A DNA stretch of 64,000 nucleotides from Micractinium sp. NFX-FRZ (Eukaryota; Chlorophyta; Trebouxiophyceae; Chlorellales; Chlorellaceae), in contig JAPTJF010000225.1 of assembly GCA_029339195.1 (NCBI GenBank), positions 1 through 64,000 of the forward strand. Direction: 5' to 3'. Of this stretch, positions 58,775-64,000 are shown one piece after another (positions within the stretch are counted from its first letter, which is position 1; every line of letters starts with the position of its first letter). The translations under genes and the position numbers were made by a program. The notes under the pieces are model-generated. The model had not been told where the DNA came from and did no database searches. It saw only the letters and a list, made by a program, of their open reading frames with translations.

Positions 58775-61700
58775 TCACTGCGCTGCTCCAGCAACGACAG
58801 GCTCCACCGCCACGGCAGCTGCCTGCTGCTGCTGCTGCTGCTCCTGGGCAGCTGCCACAGCAGGCGCCGCTGCTTCCTCTGCCCCGCCCTGCTTCTGCCG
58901 CTTCAGCGCCGGCTGCTGCTCCTGCTGCTCCTCCCCTCCCTGCTGCTCCGCCTGCGCCTTGGCCTGCTTCGCCTGCTTCGGCTGCTTGCCCTGCTGCCTG
59001 CCCTTCTGTTCCTGCTGCTTGTCGCCCGCCTTGCCGTTGCTGTGCGGCGGCTTGATGGGGCGGCCGTCCCGGTCCACGCGGATGCCGCTCACCGCCCGCT
59101 CCATGCCCACAATCAGCACGGCACGCAGCAGGTCGATGCACTCCTGGCAGGCGCGGGGAGGGGAGGGACAGGAGAGGTAAACCGTGAGGGCTTCAGCTCA
59201 TGTGTGGGTCGGGGTGCAAGGCTGGTGCGGCTGATCTACAGCTCAACAGCGACCCTGCCGCCAGCCCAACAGATGTGTGCCGCTTTGCCCCAGGCGCTCG
59301 CTGCGCCCTTGTTGGCCCCCCAACTGAGGCTGGCCGCGCAACTGAGGCCGGCCGCCCAACTGCAGGCCCCTTAAACCCAGATGCCCGCCCGCCCGCTAAC
59401 AAGGCCCTCGGCCCCACCTGCAGCGCCACGTCCACCTCCTCCCGCTCCGCCTTGCTGAAGTCCTGCAGACGGCAAGTGGGGGAGGGTTGGGAGGGGGCAG
59501 ACCGGGGCGGGGCAGGTCAGCAGGCAGGAAAGTGGGACGCAAATTTTGCAGTTCATATGTACTGCGCGTGGTGTGGTGCGGATGGTTAGGCAGATGAGCG
59601 CAGGTGCGAAAGCAACAAACTAGCAGCAACTTGCGCGGGCCAGCAAAGGGGAGGGCTAAGCGGCGGGTGTGCCGAGGGGCCCAGTAGACTGCCTGTCAGT
59701 CCTGGCTGGGTGTGCCTGCGCTTCAACGCATTGCCCGCTGAGTGCTGGCATCCCTCAGCGCCGCTCCCGACCAGTGCAGGGATTGCCCATCTTGCCCCAC
59801 CCCCGCCCCACCCCCGCCCCACCCCCCCACCTGCAGCACCCATGAGACCACCGGCTGGCTACCGGGCGGGCGCCCGATGCCGACACGGATACGAGGGAAG
59901 TCCTTGGTGCCTTGCAGGTGCGCTGCAGGTGGGGAAAGGCAGGGAAATGGGCAGAACAGGAGGCAAAAGGGTGATGGGTGTATGGAAGCTGGGTGTGGGG
60001 CGCTGCGGGCTACGGGCAGCCTGCCCACCAATGTGATTCTGGGTACCACATTCATTACCACGTTACTTGCACACGCACTTTGGAACCCCACATGACATGC
60101 TGAACTGGCGAGGCAGCAGACACCAGCAGAACACACGGAGGTCAGGGGCTCACATGCGATGCTCTTCATCCCGTTGTGCCCGCCGTGTCCGCCCTTGGCG
60201 CGCAGCCGCACCTGCAGGCGCAAGAAGGGAGGGGTGGGTGGGTCCGAGCGGCACGGCGCGCGAGGTGGGCAGGCAGGCAGGCAGGAAAGCAGGGAAGGAG
60301 GCAGGCAGGCGCTACATCATGGGGCTTTGCGACTGAAGGAACCGGTTGCGCGCACAGCAGCGGCAGGCACGTGCATCACCAGGCAGCGCTCATGGCAGGC
60401 AGGCCCATCCCCTTGGTAAGGCGTAGCTGCTGGGTCGACCCTTTGCACAGGCCTGCCCCTACAGCACTGCTGCCCCCCTGCATTGCCCCCGTACTGAGGT
60501 GCCACCCTGGCGGCTGCAAACCTGCGCGGTGGCCAGGTCGAGGTCGTCGTAAATGACCAGCACACGGGAAGGGGGGATCTGCAGGAGCGGGTGGGGTGGT
60601 GAAAGGGTTTGGCGGTCAGTTGGGGCATGTCGGGGGGTTGGGGCCGTTCCAGTGTCTTGTAAGCGTCGGAGAGGGGCGACGGCGCTGCTGGCAAAGACCG
60701 GACGCAGTGTGCATTCACCCTTCTGCTTGCCTGCTTGCCTGGCTGCTCTCCTGCCCAATGCCTGCCCTGCACGGCCCTTCTCCTGCTGAGTGCCAGACCT
60801 CAGTGCCTTAGCAGGCACGATCTGCAAGGGCTCTCTCCTCAGCAGGCCCACTCACCCGGTAGAAGCGTGCCAGCTTGCCCACCGCCTCGCCAGACACGTT
60901 CATAAAGCTGCGGAGGAAAGTAACAACAGGGGACATATCATGGCAGGGGAGGGCGGCGGCGCAGGCCACGGCTGTGCTGTGGAGGGGAGCCCCCGCAACG
61001 GGTGAGCTGTTTCCGGGCCCGCTCCCTGCCGGCAGCTTCCTGGCAGCAGTCTTCACTGAGCCACCACATGACAGCTACAACAAAGCTCACGCATGGGCTT
61101 CACCCCTCCAACTAGCTGCGACCAGCCCCAGCATGCTGCCCGTCAATGGCACCACCGCCACGCCACATGCCAGCTCAGCTCACGTCATGGGTTTGACCAG
61201 CACAACCTTCTTGCCACAGAAGCGGCCGCGGCCTACCATAGCGGTCTCCTGCCAAGGGGTGGAGGGCAGGCATGAAGGCCGTGTGTGGGGGCAACCTGGG
61301 TAGGGCGGGCCTCGGGTGAGGAAGCCGAAAGCCTGTGCACACCCTCGGTTCGCTGCCAGCCGGCCCAATCCAGGCGCCACTCGCTCCCCTACCCGCCAGC
61401 CCACTCACCCTGCCAGCCCCACAAGCCACCCTGCCTCTACTCGCTCTACAACGCCATCCACTCGTGCCAGCTCGGCACGCCCACTACTTCGCCCATGAAG
61501 CACGCAATAAGTACTCGCCTGCAGGCGGTCCACCGCAATCCCCTCCTGCCGCGCCAGCGCATCCACTGCCATGAAGCCGACGTTGTGGCGCGTGTCTTCA
61601 TACCGGGGCCCAGGGTTGCCCAGCCCACAGATCATCCTGTGGAGGAGCGACGGTGTGCAGGGGCAGCGGCAGTTGAGGCAGGCAGCCGCAGGCGGGCGGG

Positions 61701-62058
61701 CACCGGCAGCACCGGCAGCGACGGCAGCAGCGCCGCCGGCACAACGAGCATCCTCCCTTATGTTGACACATGCTAATGCGTGCATTGCATGCACCCACCA
61801 GAGGTCGGGGTCCTCGTCTTCTGGGCGGTCGATGGAGGCCCGCCCCTTGGCGGCAGCCTTGGCCGCCAGCTCGCGCCGCTGCCCCTGCCCAGGCAGCGGC
61901 AGCAGCGACAGCACCTGGCCCATCCTGCCGCTGGCGCCGGCGGTGCTGCTGGGTGAGGCGGCGCGCTGAATGTGCGCGGTCTGTGCGGGCAGCAGGCTGC
62001 GCAGGGCGGCGGGCGAGGGGCAGGGGAGCACCAGGGCGCGCAGGGCGAAGGCTCGCAT
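58775..62058 (-). CDS. Peptidyl-tRNA hydrolase, organellar type
   Basis: The protein has 371 residues in nine exons: 62058-61799, 61636-61519, 61248-61184, 60907-60856, 60578-60522, 60211-60154, 59922-59831, 59462-59418 and 59143-58775. All phases close. Exon 2 has a GC donor (GCGAGT). Catalytic features of bacterial-type Pth are present: GLGNPG at 91-96, His104 in TRHNVGF, Asn151 in FMNVSG, Asp176 in YDDLDL and Asn197 in GGHNGMKS. The enzyme releases tRNA from peptidyl-tRNA that dropped off the ribosome. The first 86 residues are Ala/Arg/Ser-rich and look like an organelle transit peptide. The C-terminus has an extra Lys/Gln/Ala-rich tail of about 85 residues beyond the usual end. A CRS2-like splicing role, known for a plant paralog, cannot be excluded, but all catalytic residues are kept. 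Confidence 0.94.
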
Positions 62059-62540
62059 TGCGCTTGCCAGCAGGCCAGGAAGGATTTACGTGTGCCGCTG
62101 AGCGTGTTGGAAGTCCCAGTGGGACTCCCACCGGCGCCTGCTGCGGTGTCCGGGCGCAGCAGGCACAGAAACTTGCACCTAAACGCGCTTTGAGCTTCGA
62201 AATTGGGGTTATGATTCATATCACGCAATGGGCCGGGGTCTGGCGCAGCAAGCAGGGGTCAAGGTCGGCGCTCAAGGCGGCGGTGGTCGCCAGCGGCGGC
62301 TGCCAAGGCGGCCTGGAGTTGCACATGCATACACCATGGCAGGGCTGCATCTGGGCGCACTCTGACACAGTAGGCACCGTGCATGAAGACCGTGCATGGT
62401 GGAGAAGGTCCTGACATGCAGAGCTGGAGGCGCTCTTCTGTTGTACCCCTCAAATCCCCTCGCGTGCGGCTCAACAGAAAACAAGGTGTGCGAAGCGAGT
62501 TTACACCCCCTCAATTCAACGCTCAGTAAAACTTCTGCAA
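62059..62540. other. Spacer upstream of the peptidyl-tRNA hydrolase
   Basis: Hydrolase promoter and the 3' flank of the acidic-protein gene, including TGTAA on the minus strand at 62505-62501, about 36 nt after that stop. Confidence 0.6.
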
Positions 62541-63940
62541 TTACTCAGAGGGTTCGTAGTCTGAGCCCTCCTCCTCGCTCGCCTCCTCTATCTCATCCTC
62601 CTCCTCCTCCCCCTCCTCGCCGCCGCTGCTGCCTGCGCTGCCGCCCTCCTCCTCGCCCTCCTCATCTGCATGCACGGCAGGCACGGTGGAAAGGCGGGCC
62701 AGGGCCGATTGGGAGGGCATGAAAACGATCAAGCGGCGTGCAGGAAGGCAGGCGGCAAGCAGACCTGGAATGGCGGGTGCCTCAAGCAGCGCCAGCGTGG
62801 CAGAAGCACATGCTGGCCTTCCGGGACGCAGACCACCTCTCTCAATTTGGTTTCCGCTTCACGCCTGACGGCACCATCAACACACCTGAAGCTAGGTCAA
62901 CCGCCTTCTCCCCTTCCGCCTCCTCCTCCGCCGCCTCCTCCTCCTCATCCTCGTCATCATCCACAACGCGCAGCTTCGTGGCAGCTGCGCCTGCAGCCTT
63001 GCGCTGGCTGCGCGGCCGCACACTCTGCATGGGAGCACGTGGGCGGGAGGGCGGGCAGTTCAGCCGAGGTAAAACCCGTCAAGACAGAGAGAGAGAGAGA
63101 ACACTTACCTCTGTGCAGAAGTACGGCACAGGATGCTCACACTGCTGCAGGCAAGCTCCAACACAGCACGCTCCTCCCTGTGCCCAGCTGTGCTGATGTG
63201 CACTGCTCACCGGGGGGGGCGCGTCCTCCTCCTCCGACGCCTCCGCATCGCTGTCGCTGCTGCCCGCCAGGTCAACCATCTCTTCATCCTCCTCTGCAGG
63301 TGAAGGGGGAGCAGGCCATGCAGAAAGGAAGGAAGAGGTCAGTCATGTGCAAACTTCAATGTTTGGCAAGGCAGCAGGGCATGCAGGTAGGCAAGCCGGC
63401 CTGCTGCCGACGCTCACTGCTTTCTCCAAGAGACGCACCTGACTCTGACGCCACTTGCTTCTTCCTCTTCTTGGCCGAGCCGCTCTTGGCTGCAGGTGAA
63501 GTGTGTTGGCAGCATGCACACTGCGTGCTGGTGGCTGAGGAGCAGGCACGCTGGGCCACACCTAAGCATGGGGAGCAGGCAAGGGTGGCAGGCGGGCACC
63601 AATACCAACTGCAGCATTACGCAGGCATTACCCGCCACCCACACACATTATGTCCCAGCATGGCTGGGTCTGCCGCACCTGCAGGCTTTGGCTTGGCTGC
63701 CGCTGCCGCCGCCTTGCCCTTGCTGGCTGATGCCGGCTGCCGCAGCTGCTTGCCCGCCGCCTGCCGGCTGACAAACGCATCGAGCGTGCCCTGCTTAGCT
63801 GCCCGCCCTGCTGCCTCGGCCGCCCCGCCCTCCTCCTCGCTGCCTGCATCGTCATCGTCGCCCACTAGGTCTCTGCAGGCGGGGTGCCAGGGGGGCAGTG
63901 CCAGCAGGGTGAAGGTGCCGTCAGGGCAGGGAGCGCAGGC
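62541..63940 (-). CDS. Acidic C-terminal part of an unrecognised, probably nuclear protein (partial)
   Basis: Six in-phase exons are visible: 63940-63679, 63489-63439, 63293-63211, 63144-63109, 63024-62886 and 62665-62541. The gene continues past the right edge. The visible 231 residues run from ACAPCPDGTFTLLALPPWHP through several Asp/Glu blocks, a basic patch (SGSAKKRKKQ) that resembles a nuclear localisation signal, a short CEHPVPYFCTE piece, and end SDYEPSE. KQGTLDAFVSRQ partly resembles a PCNA-interacting (PIP) motif, but the second aromatic residue is Val. Alternating acidic and basic tails are common in chromatin and replication proteins. I cannot name the family from this part. Confidence 0.7.
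63084..63100. repeat. (GA)n microsatellite in an intron of the acidic-protein gene
   Basis: About eight GA units next to the GTAAGT donor at 63108. Confidence 0.9.
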
Positions 63941-64000
63941 CTACGGGCAGGCACATAGTGTGGCGATGGAATTGAGCCGCCCTGCCCACGCACACCGAGT

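Noticed and set aside
1..64000. CRISPR array, insertion sequence, tRNA or rRNA gene
   Set aside because: No regularly spaced direct repeats with unique spacers, no transposase, no terminal inverted repeats with target duplications, and no tRNA or rRNA signature were seen.

Overview
This window reads as nuclear DNA of a GC-rich unicellular green alga, most likely a trebouxiophyte of the Chlorella/Micractinium kind. The genes are split by many short GT-AG introns, coding exons are rich in Ala, Pro and Gln, TGTAA polyadenylation signals follow several stop codons, and the families are typical of chlorophytes (gametolysin-type M11 protease, fasciclin/ShKT extracellular proteins, F-box/LRR proteins, MYND fingers). 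I found no bacterial operon, CRISPR array, tRNA or rRNA gene. Gene models were built by hand from splice sites, reading phase and family resemblance. Where all phases close into one open frame I give high confidence.

Layout. 0.1-0.8 kb: remnant of a ubiquitin-hydrolase-like gene (-). 1.7-2.6 kb: minisatellite and short tandem repeats. 2.6-3.2 kb: MYND zinc-finger gene or pseudogene (+). 4.3-6.0 kb: guanine/guanosine deaminase (-). 6.3-8.2 kb: F-box/LRR gene 1 (+). 9.3-10.4 kb: B12D/NDUFA4-like small membrane protein (-). 11.3-16.5 kb: F-box/LRR gene 2 with 14 exons (+). 17.2-18.9 kb: F-box/LRR gene 3 (+). 19.9-23.4 kb: secreted M11 metalloprotease (-). 23.9-27.6 kb: CTU1/NCS6 tRNA thiolase (-). 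28.1-34.9 and 35.7-44.1 kb: two tandem ShKT-FAS1 genes with 3 and 4 fasciclin domains (-). 44.6-50.1 kb: an unrecognised, probably plastid-targeted protein built from five copies of one module (-). 50.7-54.3 kb: EMB8/ABHD-type alpha/beta hydrolase (+). 55.2-56.5 kb: unrecognised protein ending in two SUMO-interacting motifs (-). 56.5-57.4 kb: uncertain Ala-rich gene (+). 58.8-62.1 kb: organellar-type peptidyl-tRNA hydrolase (-). 62.5 kb to the right edge: acidic C-terminus of an unrecognised probably nuclear protein (-).

Themes. The M11 protease and the two ShKT-FAS1 proteins are all predicted to be secreted or extracellular and sit within about 25 kb, so this stretch may concern the cell wall or matrix. 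CTU1 and the peptidyl-tRNA hydrolase are translation housekeeping genes. The three F-box/LRR genes lie on one strand among unrelated genes. Two features stand out genome-wise: six hand-modelled introns start with GC rather than GT, and several genes carry small internal duplications that repeat an exon edge together with its splice site. The strongest candidate for something undescribed is the five-module protein at 44.6-50.1 kb.
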